NCBI GenBank assembly: GCA_019057865.1
Contig: JAHLWP010000014.1
Span: 1 to 64,000, forward strand
Source of the DNA: Promethearchaeota archaeon
GTDB lineage: Archaea > Asgardarchaeota > Lokiarchaeia > Sigyniarchaeales > SOKP01
DNA: 64,000 nt
Direction: 5' to 3'
Shown here: positions 36,138 through 45,339 of the stretch, one piece after another
How positions within the stretch are numbered: the stretch's first letter is position 1
Layout of the letters: every line of letters starts with the position of its first letter
The notes under the pieces: generated by a model
Databases searched by the model: none
What the model was told of the DNA's origin: nothing
What the model saw: only the letters and a program-made list of their open reading frames with translations
Program-made: the position numbers and the translations under genes

Positions 36138-37373
36138 ATGCAAATAAGATTTCTTAATAGGATAAAAGAAAATTCACTTCTCATTACTTATTTTACATTA
36201 CTTTACTTGATTTTACTAGCTTACATACTTACTCTACTTTACTACTTTACTTATACTAGTTTAGTTTTCTCAACTATTCTTTACTTTACTTTGTTTTACT
36301 TTACTTTTCTTTACTTAGCTTTTAAATTTACTGAGTTATCAGCTGGAATAAAACGTAACATTAAAGAAATACCTTCAGCAATGAGCCGTCTGAAGACTTG
36401 GCTTGGAACCTTCAAAGGAGGTTTAACTCTATTCTGTATGCTTATAATTGCAATTATCCCTTTATTGACTCAAAATGCTTATTATTTAGGGTCAATGTTT
36501 ATCGTAGCTATGATATATACTATTTATGCAGCAAGTTGGGATTTTTTGGCAGGATATACTGGTCAAGTTAGTTTTGGTCAAGCTGCGTTTTTCGGATTTG
36601 CGGGATATGTCACAGCAGATTGTTTAATTATTCAAAATTGGCATTGGTTGCCTTCTCTATTTTTTGGAGCATTAATGGCAGTACTCATTAGTTTAATTAT
36701 TGGTATTCCAGCACTAAGATTAAAAGGACCTTACCTTGCTTTAGGAACTTTGTCATTTGCCATGATCTTATATCTTTTATTTGCAATGCCAGATATTCTA
36801 TATGGTTCAGAAGGTTTATTTGGTGTTCCACGTTTATCAAACAATGTTGTCATTGAATATTATTTTGTGTTTATTTTTGTGATTATATCACTAACAATTA
36901 TGAAAGCGATTAGTAATTCAAAACTTGGTACTGTTTTTAAATCAATTCGAGACGATGAAACAGGCGCAGAAGCTTCAGGGATTAATACAACGAAATACAA
37001 GATTCTAGCATTCATGATAAGTGCATTTTTTGCAGGGATAGCCGGTGGTTTTTTTACTATGCGCAATACAGCAGTCAGTGCTCAAATCTTTGGTTCTACA
37101 TATTCATTTTACCCTATTGTGATGGTTGCTATAGGGGGAATAGCCACAATATCAGGAGCAGGAGTAGGTGCCTTTTTCTTCATATTTCTTATTGAAATAC
37201 TAAGGGGTGTTGCAGATTTGGCTTGGCTTCCAGCAGGTGCTGCAGACTTTCTTGACGATGCATTAATATTTTCTGTGCTTTTAATACTTGTAATTAGATT
37301 TGCGGGAACGGGAGTTTTGAAATCTGCTATTGAGCGCCTTAAAAATTTATGGGATATTTTATTAGGTAGATAA
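36138..37373 (+). CDS. livM: Branched-chain amino acid ABC transporter permease, LivM type, with extended N-terminus
   Basis: 411 residues. The core is a normal LivM: WDFLAGYTGQVSFGQAAFFG, PALRLKGPYLALGTLSF, VFKSIRDDETGAEASGIN and VAIGGIATISGAGVGAFF. The first ~75 residues are unusual: they come from DNA made of TTACTTTAC-like microrepeats (about 36185-36325) and encode two extra hydrophobic, Tyr/Leu/Phe-rich stretches. A later start at the ATG near 36381 would drop them, but the ATG at 36138 has AGGAGAAAAAGG upstream. The extension may be a recent repeat-born addition. Confidence 0.88.
   Translation: MQIRFLNRIKENSLLITYFTLLYLILLAYILTLLYYFTYTSLVFSTILYFTLFYFTFLYLAFKFTELSAGIKRNIKEIPSAMSRLKTWLGTFKGGLTLFCMLIIAIIPLLTQNAYYLGSMFIVAMIYTIYAASWDFLAGYTGQVSFGQAAFFGFAGYVTADCLIIQNWHWLPSLFFGALMAVLISLIIGIPALRLKGPYLALGTLSFAMILYLLFAMPDILYGSEGLFGVPRLSNNVVIEYYFVFIFVIISLTIMKAISNSKLGTVFKSIRDDETGAEASGINTTKYKILAFMISAFFAGIAGGFFTMRNTAVSAQIFGSTYSFYPIVMVAIGGIATISGAGVGAFFFIFLIEILRGVADLAWLPAGAADFLDDALIFSVLLILVIRFAGTGVLKSAIERLKNLWDILLGR
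36185..36325 (+). repeat. TTACTTTAC-like microrepeat in the livM start
   Basis: The plus strand repeats CTTAC/TTTAC units (for example TTACTTTACATTACTTTACT). They encode low-complexity membrane sequence in frame with LivM. Confidence 0.75.
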
Positions 37374-37412
37374 ATTTTCAAAATAAATTAACAATAGTAT
37401 GTGAATTAAAAA

Positions 37413-38153
37413 ATGGGTGTTATTCTAGAAGTAAAAAATTTAACAAAAAAGTTTGGTGGGCTTACAGCAGTCAATGATTTTAGTTTTGAAATCGAGCGTG
37501 GAGAATTTATTGGCTTGATTGGCCCTAATGGTGCAGGGAAAACCACAGTTTTTAACTTAATATCAGGATTCGAGAGACCTAGCTCTGGTAGTATTCGATT
37601 TGATGGGATTAATATTACTAGCATGAGTCCTTATAAAATTGTTAATTTAGGGATTGCTCGAACGTTCCAGTTAGTAAGGTCATTTAAATTCCTTACAATT
37701 CTTGATAATGTATCAGTTTCATGTCTTTCTCCAAGAGGTAAAGAAGTTTCTAAAGATATAGGTACAGAAGAGTATGCTAGCTCAATACTTACAGCTGTAG
37801 GTCTTGTAGATAAAGCTAGGATACCACCAATAGTATTACCACATGGAGATTTAAGAAAATTACAAATTGGTAAAGCAATTGGAACCAATCCTCAATTACT
37901 TCTTCTTGATGAGCCATTTAGTGGTTTATCATACGAAGAACAATTGATTATTACTGATTTAATTAAAAAATTACATGATGATGGTGTAACAATATTTATA
38001 ACAGGTCATGTTTTACGTGAACTAATGACATTAGTTCCAAGAGTACTTGCAATGCATCAAGGTAAACTCATTGCTGATGGACCCCCTAGGGAGGTTGCAA
38101 GTCATAAAATTGTTCTAGAAGCATATTTAGGAAGAGGTGAAGGTTTTGCTTGA
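37413..38153 (+). CDS. livG: Branched-chain amino acid ABC transporter ATPase, LivG type
   Basis: 246 residues. Walker A GPNGAGKTTVFNLISG, the LivG-type signature LPHGDLRKLQIGKAIG in place of LSGGQ, Walker B LLLLDEPFSGLS and the switch histidine in FITGH are all visible. Two different nucleotide-binding proteins per transporter is normal for the Liv family; the second (LivF type) overlaps this gene's end by 17 bases. Starts at ATG 37413. Confidence 0.92.
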   Translation: MGVILEVKNLTKKFGGLTAVNDFSFEIERGEFIGLIGPNGAGKTTVFNLISGFERPSSGSIRFDGINITSMSPYKIVNLGIARTFQLVRSFKFLTILDNVSVSCLSPRGKEVSKDIGTEEYASSILTAVGLVDKARIPPIVLPHGDLRKLQIGKAIGTNPQLLLLDEPFSGLSYEEQLIITDLIKKLHDDGVTIFITGHVLRELMTLVPRVLAMHQGKLIADGPPREVASHKIVLEAYLGRGEGFA

Positions 38154-38850
38154 ATTAAGAAAAATCTATCATTATTATGGAAGTGCAAAAGCGCTTGAGG
38201 AGGTTAATCTAGAAGTTGATGAAAAAGCGCTTGACGCTGTTATTGGACCAAATGGTGCTGGAAAGTCGACTCTTCTAAGAGTAATATCTGGTTTAGAAGA
38301 ACCTGATAGAGGAAAAGTAATTTTTGAAGGAGAACGTATTGATGAGTTAGATGCTCATAAAATTGCCAAAAAAGGAATTGCACATTGTCCAGAACGTCGA
38401 AGATTATTCTATGATCTATCTGTTCTTGAAAATCTTAAGATGGGATCATATGCATTAAAAGATAAAAAAAAATTAAAAGGACTATTAGATTTTGTGTACG
38501 AAATATTTCCTCGTCTTAAAGAAAGAAAAAAGCAGCGAGCAGGAACATTAAGTGGAGGTGAACAACAAATGTTAGCACTAGCTCGAGCAATCATGTCTAA
38601 CCCTAAATTACTTTTATTAGATGAACCTTCTTTAGGGCTAGCTCCAAAAGTTAAAGCACAGATTTTTAGTGCTATCCAAAAAATTAGAGATGAAGGCACA
38701 ACTACCTTATTGGTTGAACAAGATGCTATGCTTGCTATGAATGTTGCAGATTATATTCACGTTCTTGAAGAGGGAAAAATCGAGATGAGAGGTACTAAAG
38801 AAGAACTAGAAAAAGAACCTCGAATAAAACAAGTATATTTAGGTATATAA
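38137..38850 (+). CDS. livF: Branched-chain amino acid ABC transporter ATPase, LivF type
   Basis: 237 residues starting at GTG 38137, inside the end of livG, which implies coupled translation. Walker A GPNGAGKSTLL, signature LSGGEQQMLALARAIM, Walker B LLLLDEPSLGLAP and the terminal KQVYLGI segment are as in LivF. It pairs with the LivG-type ATPase to power the transporter. Confidence 0.92.
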   Translation: MKVLLELRKIYHYYGSAKALEEVNLEVDEKALDAVIGPNGAGKSTLLRVISGLEEPDRGKVIFEGERIDELDAHKIAKKGIAHCPERRRLFYDLSVLENLKMGSYALKDKKKLKGLLDFVYEIFPRLKERKKQRAGTLSGGEQQMLALARAIMSNPKLLLLDEPSLGLAPKVKAQIFSAIQKIRDEGTTTLLVEQDAMLAMNVADYIHVLEEGKIEMRGTKEELEKEPRIKQVYLGI

Positions 38851-38862
38851 GGTGGTTTAGAA

Positions 38863-40209
38863 ATGTCAATCCCATTAGATAAACTGTTAAGAGATGCTAG
38901 AGTTGATTTAGTACTTTCAAGAATTGAAAAAGATTCATCTATAATCAATGATGTAATAAATTACTTAGATAGTGATATTCGATCTATTCGATTCAATTCT
39001 ATATTTGTATTAGGAGAATTAAGTCAAAAATCTGAAGCAGCAATTTCTAAATTAATCGGATGTTTGCAAGATACTGATTGGAGTATACGTCGTGAAACCG
39101 CACGAGCATTAGGAAAAATAGGAAAAATAGCTAATAATGCTGTTTCCCCATTGACTAAATTATTAATGGATGAAGAGGTTTCAATTCGAAAGGAAGTTGC
39201 AACATCTTTAGGAAAAATATGTTATGCTTCAGATGAATGCATTTCCACTCTTATAAATACATTAAAAGATCAAGATGAGGAAGTTCGGGCAGAAGCAGCA
39301 AAAGCTTTAGGAGAATTAGGTTCAGATGCTTATAATGCTATTCCAAATTTAATGAAAAGTACTAAAGACGTAAGTTGGACTGTTAGAACAGCATCTGCTC
39401 AATCAATTAGTCTTATTGGAAGAGAATCTACTAAAGCGATACCTACATTAATAAATGCTCTTGAAGATGAAGATTGGCGAGTAAGGTATCGAGTTATTGA
39501 CACCCTTGCAAAGATTGGAGAAGAAGTAATACCAAACGTTTTAGAAATTCTTAATCATAGAAATCCAACTGTCAGAAAAGGTGTTATCGAGGTTTTGGGG
39601 GAGTTAAGAATATCCAAACCCGAAATAATTAATAACTTAGCCAATATGTTATTTGATAAAGTTGAGAGTGTACGTGGAAAAGCTGTTGATGCACTTCGAA
39701 GTATTGGCAGAGAAGCAGTTCCTACTATAATTGAAGCAATGCAAAGATCTAATTCAGCAATGAAAAGGCTTTTAATTTCTGGCCTTATGGGAATAGGTAC
39801 AGATGCAAAAGTAGCAATCCCTACCCTAAGTGATATTTTAATAATTGAATCAACAAAAGCTTTTATTCGAGTTGAAGCAGCAAGAGCATTAGGTAAGATC
39901 GGGGAAGGTTCGGAAGAAGCAGTTAATGCTTTACAAGAATCTTTAACAGATAAAAAAGCGATCGTAAGAAGAGAAGCAGCACTAGCTTTAGGTAAACTAG
40001 GTTCCTTTTCATCCGTAGCAGTTCCCTCATTAATAAAAGCATTAAATGACAAGAATCCGGATGTAAGATGGAGAGCTTCTGAAGCATTAGGTTTAATTAA
40101 AGTAAATAATCCCGAAGTTATTTCTGGTTTGGAAGGGCTAGTGCATGATGTATGTGATTACGTTTGCGAATCAGCTATAAATGCTCTCGATAATATTACT
40201 GAAGAATAA
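38863..40209 (+). CDS. HEAT-repeat (PBS-lyase type) protein
   Basis: 448 residues built from about thirteen 31-residue HEAT-like repeats of the PBS-lyase form (examples: DTDWSIRRETARALGKIG, DQDEEVRAEAAKALGELG, DEDWRVRYRVIDTLAKIG). Such proteins are alpha-solenoid scaffolds. It starts 13 bases after livF with AAGGTGG before the ATG, and is followed 80 bp later by an acyl-CoA ligase, so it is in the transporter operon. A role in assembling or regulating the transporter is an inference from position. Confidence 0.85.
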   Translation: MSIPLDKLLRDARVDLVLSRIEKDSSIINDVINYLDSDIRSIRFNSIFVLGELSQKSEAAISKLIGCLQDTDWSIRRETARALGKIGKIANNAVSPLTKLLMDEEVSIRKEVATSLGKICYASDECISTLINTLKDQDEEVRAEAAKALGELGSDAYNAIPNLMKSTKDVSWTVRTASAQSISLIGRESTKAIPTLINALEDEDWRVRYRVIDTLAKIGEEVIPNVLEILNHRNPTVRKGVIEVLGELRISKPEIINNLANMLFDKVESVRGKAVDALRSIGREAVPTIIEAMQRSNSAMKRLLISGLMGIGTDAKVAIPTLSDILIIESTKAFIRVEAARALGKIGEGSEEAVNALQESLTDKKAIVRREAALALGKLGSFSSVAVPSLIKALNDKNPDVRWRASEALGLIKVNNPEVISGLEGLVHDVCDYVCESAINALDNITEE

Positions 40210-40289
40210 TACTTAAAAATTTTATTGGTTTTTACAATTATAATGTTAATTTTTATATTTGAATTAAAAATAAGAGGTAATTAAGCAAA

Positions 40290-41975
40290 ATGAGTGAAAA
40301 TCCGTATGCCGCAAAACCTTGGCTAAAACATTATGATGAGGGTGTTCCCACAGAAATCGATTTTCCTGAAATGAATATTTATGAGTTTCTCGATAATTCC
40401 ACAGCTGATTTTGGTGGACGAACAGCAATTTGGTTCTTGAAAAATAAAATATCGTATAAAAAGTTCAAAGATATTGCAGATAGATTAGCTACTGCTCTTG
40501 TAGATTTAGGTCTTAAGAAAGGTGATATTGTGGCTATATTGCTACCTAATTTCCCTCAATTCATGTTCGCTTTCTATGGTATCTTAAAAGCAGGAGGAAT
40601 TGTGTCAGCATGCAGTGTTCTCCATACAGAACACGAATTAGCATATCAATTGAACGATTCTGGAGCAGAAATAATTATTGCATGGGATGCCCAAATAGAA
40701 AAAATTAACAACGTAAAGAATAGAACGCGTTTAAGGCATATAATCATAACTAATGTATTTGATTATGGACCTAGTGCTCCCACTAGTCCACCTGAGATAG
40801 CAGGAACTATACAATTTTTAAACTTAATTCAAAAAACAAAACCAAATCCTCCTAAATTTGAAATTAATGCAAAAGAAGATATTGCTGTACTCCAATATAC
40901 TGGAGGTACTACTGGCTTACCTAAAGGAGCAATGTTAACTCATTATAATCTTGTATCTAATGCTCTAACTTTGGCTATTTGGATATCAAATGTAGCGCAG
41001 AGAGGAAAAGATACAGCACTTACAACTTTACCACTATTTCATATTTATGGGATGACGGTTTGTATGAATACATACATATATTATGGAACTACTATTGCTT
41101 TACACCCAGATCCTCGAGATCAAAAAGGATTATTTGAGGTAATCAAAGCAACTCAACCTAGCTTCTTTCCAGGTGTACCAACGATGTATATACGTCTCTT
41201 AGAAAGAGATGACCTTGAAGATTATGCTAAGGATCTTAGATCAATCAAAGTTTGCAATACTGGTGCTGCTCCTATGCCTCCAGAAGTTCTTAAGGAGTTT
41301 GAGGAAAGAACTGGAGCTACAATAATTGAAGGATATGGATTGACAGAGGCTTCCCCAGTGACTCATGCTAATCCATTTGCAGGAACAAGAAAAATAGGTT
41401 CTGTAGGTCTTGCATTGCCAAATACTGAAACTAAAATCGTTGATATTGATGATTACACTAAGATTGTCCCTATTGGTGAAACAGGTGAGATAATGATTAA
41501 AGGTCCTCAAATTATGAAAGGATATTGGAATAAACCAGAAGAAACAGCTAATCAACTGAAAGAGGGATGGCTTTTGACAGGTGATATTGGAAAACTAGAT
41601 GAGGATGGCTATCTATACATTGTTGATAGGAAAAAAGATATGATAAATATTAGTGGATTCAAAGTATACCCAAGAGAAGTTGAAGATGTTCTATTTGAAC
41701 ATGAAGCTGTTGAAAATGCATCGATTATAGGAATTCCTGATCCAGAACTACCAGGTAGTGAACATGTAAAAGCATATATAGTATTAAAGGATGGATATAA
41801 AGAAACTGAAGAGATACAAAATGAAATCAAAGAATTCCTTAGAAAGAATGTAGCTCCCTACAAGGTTCCGAAATATATAGAATTCAGAAAAGAACTTCCA
41901 GAAACATTAGTGGGTAAAGTTCTTAGAAAGGATTTAAAAGAGATAGAAGCAAAAAGACGCGGAGAAGAAGTATAA
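40290..41975 (+). CDS. Acyl-CoA synthetase (AMP-forming), fatty-acid/aromatic-acid ligase type
   Basis: 561 residues of the ANL superfamily. P-loop YTGGTTGLPKGAM (about 203), the A5 motif GYGLTEASP, then GDIGKLDEDGYLYIVDRKKD (A7/A8) and GKVLRKDL with the catalytic lysine (A10). These are closest to long-chain fatty-acid and 4-coumarate-type CoA ligases. ATG 40290 follows AGAGGTAATT. As the last gene of the Liv-type cluster it suggests that an imported carboxylic acid is activated to its CoA ester and fed to the crotonase and dienoyl-CoA-reductase-like enzymes of the first 16 kb. No signal peptide, so cytoplasmic. Confidence 0.9.
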   Translation: MSENPYAAKPWLKHYDEGVPTEIDFPEMNIYEFLDNSTADFGGRTAIWFLKNKISYKKFKDIADRLATALVDLGLKKGDIVAILLPNFPQFMFAFYGILKAGGIVSACSVLHTEHELAYQLNDSGAEIIIAWDAQIEKINNVKNRTRLRHIIITNVFDYGPSAPTSPPEIAGTIQFLNLIQKTKPNPPKFEINAKEDIAVLQYTGGTTGLPKGAMLTHYNLVSNALTLAIWISNVAQRGKDTALTTLPLFHIYGMTVCMNTYIYYGTTIALHPDPRDQKGLFEVIKATQPSFFPGVPTMYIRLLERDDLEDYAKDLRSIKVCNTGAAPMPPEVLKEFEERTGATIIEGYGLTEASPVTHANPFAGTRKIGSVGLALPNTETKIVDIDDYTKIVPIGETGEIMIKGPQIMKGYWNKPEETANQLKEGWLLTGDIGKLDEDGYLYIVDRKKDMINISGFKVYPREVEDVLFEHEAVENASIIGIPDPELPGSEHVKAYIVLKDGYKETEEIQNEIKEFLRKNVAPYKVPKYIEFRKELPETLVGKVLRKDLKEIEAKRRGEEV

Positions 41976-42075
41976 ACTAAAATTTTAAATATAATTATTT
42001 TTCTTAAACATTTTTCAGTATTTACAAAGTGAAATAAAAATAATTATTACTGAAAACAAAAATACCCAAAATTTC

Positions 42076-42249
42076 TTAAGTTAAATTACTTTTTTTCCAT
42101 TTTGTCATAAAATCTTTAAAGCTTTCACCAGAAATACCGAGAGAATTAACTGCTTTATCTTCATTATCAAGACTATTCTTTGATTTTTTTTTGAAAGTTA
42201 ATTCCCAATCATAATATGAAAGTGAATTTGATGAAGCTGCTTTTGACAT
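42076..42249 (-). CDS. Small Ser/Lys-rich protein (57 residues)
   Basis: From ATG (42247-42249) the minus strand encodes SKAASSNSLSYYDWELTFKK, then a polar linker and GISGESFKDFMTKWKKS, ending at TAA 42076-42078. It has no membrane segment. Composition and a smooth frame favour a real gene, though the ribosome site is weak. It lies between the acyl-CoA ligase and the DNA polymerase; no family recognised. Confidence 0.45.
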   Translation of the reverse strand: MSKAASSNSLSYYDWELTFKKKSKNSLDNEDKAVNSLGISGESFKDFMTKWKKSNLT

Positions 42250-42489
42250 GATCTTATAATTTCTCTTATACCTAATAAATTAATACAGAGTATTGGTTTT
42301 TTATTAACCAAAAAAGTAATACAAATTTGTATATTTAGATTTAAGTTTTTTGTCAAATTTTCGTACCAAAAGAACGAATTAGACAATTTAGTATGCTTAT
42401 TTTTCCATGAAGTGTTCTAAATAGTCCCGACAAAAAAGAAGTTTAAATTGAAATGAATAAATTTTATGAACAAAACGATAATCATATAA

Positions 42490-44901
42490 TTATTGAGCAA
42501 AAGATATTAAATCTTTTTGAGTGGATTTCTTGTTATAATCAGATGTCAATAGTTCTTCAAGCTCGGGGAACTCGAATGGGAAGATGTTCTCGAAAGCTCT
42601 TTTTAACAATTCAACATATTTTTTTCGATCATATTCGTGCCTTGTATCAGCATATAGATCTGAGAGGATGACTTTTTTTTCAGGAAAGTTAGGATCTGCA
42701 TCGGCGTTAAGAATAATATATCTCACGTTTTTTCCAGCAGATGCTACAAAGCCAGATCGTTCTAATTGTCTTGCGGCAACTGCTTGGTAGGAATTTACCT
42801 TATATTGGGAAGGTTTCCGAGATATTTTTTGCCGTATTGTAAGCTCATCTCTAGATACCCGACCTGAATATACTCTGTCTACATATTCATAGAGCTTTTT
42901 CTTTGCTTTTGGGATTCTTTCCATGAACTCCTCAACAGTCTCAGCACCTTGAAATACATCAATAAATGCATATTGAGCATCCTTTACGATTTTTGGAATA
43001 TCTCTACGTCTAACCTCAATACCTCTCACCTTTACTTCACCATCACTTTTTATCCCCCAATAATGGCTAAGCGCGGGAACATCTCGCTCTGCTCGAGAAG
43101 GAAGAAAGACAATGTTATTAAATCTCCCATCCCAACTCATAGGAATTCCTATCTTTTCTGTTATTTCTTCAGCAATCTTTTGAGTAAGTTTATCGAATTC
43201 CTCCGGTGATCTTCCTTTCGTATCTTGAAGCCACATTGAATCAACAATTCCATGAACGACTTTGCAACCATGTTCTTTGGCAATCTCGGCAGAGCGCATA
43301 AGGAATTCTCGAGCAAAGGCGCAGACCGCTTGATGGGCTTCAATTTTACCAAAACGAGCATTCTTGAAGCCTAAGTATCCAAAACTTACTACAAGCACCC
43401 ATTTTAGTGCGATATCTGTAAATTTATATCGAAGGTCATCATGTGTTTTATTGTATTCTTTGTATTCCAACCTTTTTCTTAACGGTAAGCTAATCGACTT
43501 TGAAATAATTCCTTCTCTCTTGGAACAGATGTGAAAGTTCAATCCTGGCACTTTTATACCTGTACCATCGTCTTTACAACATTTGCAATTTAGGGTCTCT
43601 GAAGAAATATTGAAATTTGCCATTAAAGAGGGATACATAGAGGAGAAATCTAATTCTACCACTTGATCAAAAATTCCAATAAGAGGCTCAAAAATGTGTC
43701 CACCTCTGTCGCTCACGATAAGTTCCATACCTGTCTTAAAATCTTCAGGACTCTTTTTGAAGGGAGGAATTAAATGATCAAGCTTATACGCATTGTAAAA
43801 TTGTATTGACTGAAGTGCCCCCCCAATTGTCACTCGACACAATCTTTGAAGTGGCACCCGTGAAACGCGAGCAACTTCAATCACTCCAGGGATGTTTCCC
43901 TCACTAAAATGTAAACTACCGTATGCAGTTGTATCTAAGTGAAATCGACCAGTAAAATACACTTGAGTTTTTGACCGGCGCATTATTATTCCGTAAGACA
44001 TATAGTGGTCTGATCCACCGGAAAGTTCGAAAATGCAATTTTTTAATGGCGTTTTTGTGCGGGAAAAGTAAAGATGTCTTGATACACGATTGATGGATGC
44101 TCGTGCTGCTAAATAGGGAAATACAAATTCGTCTCCTCCGTGAGTAAGAATAATGTCTGGATCCAACCTCTCGATTACTTTGCTAATTATTTTTAACTTA
44201 TCTGCTTCATCCGCTCTATTAATGAGAAATTTTCTTTTTTTCTGCCCATCTGCCCTTGGGATGTTACTGTTTTCATCCTTTTCGACAATGCTGATTTCTG
44301 CATATTCAAGAGGGTCATTATAATAAGGTCTTAACCCTTTTTGTTGGACTTTAATATCTAACCATACAGCCTTTAGAGGGGGTAAATCGTAAAATAGCTC
44401 CTCGTTATCATCTTTTAACACTAATGCCACTAACTTTATCGTATTCCTGTTGCTGTTTTTGTCCTTTACAACTTTTGTCCTGAAATTACAAAGAGACATT
44501 GGAAATAAATCGTTCACGTAAAAATACATCTGTGAGATTGGAAGATCCGTATTATATAATATAAAAAGACCTATTTCGTTAATTTCTTGAATTGTTTTTT
44601 TGAATACCGAGGGTTTAGCAACTGAAACTCCTAAGATTTTTCTCTTCTTATGATCTTCCAGCCTGACATATTTTTCACACACTCTCACACTTTTTACATT
44701 TGGGTGGCCCTCTAGGATTTTTTTAAATCTTTTTAAGTCAGAGCCTGTTTTTTTCCTTGGGACCGCGAAAAACTCAGGATGAAACTCATCAAGTATTTCT
44801 AGAATTTTTTGCTCATTCACGGTTTTAACCCAAAGAATAACTCCCTCTCCATATGTAGAAACATCTAAAAGCCATCCATCAAATTGATCTTGCTGATCCA
44901 A
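42490..44901 (-). CDS. polB2: Family B DNA polymerase, PolB2-like, with degenerate exonuclease site
   Basis: 803 residues. Polymerase motif A is intact (ELDFSSMYPSLMANF, about 412-426). Motif B is a variant (ALKWVLVVSFGYLGFKNARF) without the usual NSxYG. Motif C reads HGIVDSMW, so the first Asp of DTD is gone while the second remains. In the exonuclease half, Exo I DxE is DIK (about 180) and Exo II lacks its final Asp (GGDEFVF), so proofreading should be lost. This is the pattern of the archaeal PolB2 group, often called inactivated; the two metal-binding Asps may still permit synthesis. A small partner gene lies 16 bp upstream and a motif-less RadA paralogue is at 48400. Likely role: damage tolerance rather than replication. 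Confidence 0.8.
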   Translation of the reverse strand: MDQQDQFDGWLLDVSTYGEGVILWVKTVNEQKILEILDEFHPEFFAVPRKKTGSDLKRFKKILEGHPNVKSVRVCEKYVRLEDHKKRKILGVSVAKPSVFKKTIQEINEIGLFILYNTDLPISQMYFYVNDLFPMSLCNFRTKVVKDKNSNRNTIKLVALVLKDDNEELFYDLPPLKAVWLDIKVQQKGLRPYYNDPLEYAEISIVEKDENSNIPRADGQKKRKFLINRADEADKLKIISKVIERLDPDIILTHGGDEFVFPYLAARASINRVSRHLYFSRTKTPLKNCIFELSGGSDHYMSYGIIMRRSKTQVYFTGRFHLDTTAYGSLHFSEGNIPGVIEVARVSRVPLQRLCRVTIGGALQSIQFYNAYKLDHLIPPFKKSPEDFKTGMELIVSDRGGHIFEPLIGIFDQVVELDFSSMYPSLMANFNISSETLNCKCCKDDGTGIKVPGLNFHICSKREGIISKSISLPLRKRLEYKEYNKTHDDLRYKFTDIALKWVLVVSFGYLGFKNARFGKIEAHQAVCAFAREFLMRSAEIAKEHGCKVVHGIVDSMWLQDTKGRSPEEFDKLTQKIAEEITEKIGIPMSWDGRFNNIVFLPSRAERDVPALSHYWGIKSDGEVKVRGIEVRRRDIPKIVKDAQYAFIDVFQGAETVEEFMERIPKAKKKLYEYVDRVYSGRVSRDELTIRQKISRKPSQYKVNSYQAVAARQLERSGFVASAGKNVRYIILNADADPNFPEKKVILSDLYADTRHEYDRKKYVELLKRAFENIFPFEFPELEELLTSDYNKKSTQKDLISFAQ

Positions 44902-44917
44902 TTTTATCCTTTTCCTT

Positions 44918-45175
44918 TCACTTTTTTTCTAATTCCTGTACTCTTTTTTCTAAGCTTTCAATCCTTTTCTCTTGTTCAATCGCAAAAGAAATGAAAAGTA
45001 TTTCGGAAAGCATCGGACGAGCACTTAGACTACCAGCATCGGCATGTATTCGTGCAAAATTCATTAATTTGTCAAATATTTTCTGATCTTCTGGTCTAAG
45101 TGCTCTTTTAAAGTCTTTCCAGCTTTCAATCTCATGCTCTAATGCAGGTCTAAAAGAGGGGACTGTTCTACCCAT
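44918..45175 (-). CDS. Small conserved archaeal protein upstream of PolB2
   Basis: 85 residues: MGRTVPSFRPALEHEIESWK opens a family I remember as widespread in archaea next to PolB2-type polymerase genes. It ends in a coiled coil (EQEKRIESLEKRVQELEKK). Fully helical, no cysteines. The stop is 16 bp before the polymerase ATG, so the two are one operon and the protein may be a polymerase accessory or adaptor. The family link is from memory and was not checked. Confidence 0.65.
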   Translation of the reverse strand: MGRTVPSFRPALEHEIESWKDFKRALRPEDQKIFDKLMNFARIHADAGSLSARPMLSEILFISFAIEQEKRIESLEKRVQELEKK

Positions 45176-45339
45176 AATAAAACAACCATGAGAAGAAATT
45201 CTTTGTAAAATTTAAAAAAAAGTACATTGAAGATTTATCGATTTCTATATATCGTTGACTCAATTTTTAAACCATTAGATAACACTAATTCTTTTAAATT
45301 TAGCTAAATTTTTTTATTTCCCTTAATTAAATAATTATT

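Noticed and set aside
38409..38699. 96-codon frame opposite livF
   Set aside because: Antisense shadow of a well-defined ABC ATPase.
42198..42386. 62-codon minus-strand frame
   Set aside because: It overlaps the better-supported 57-residue gene in another frame and lacks a ribosome site.
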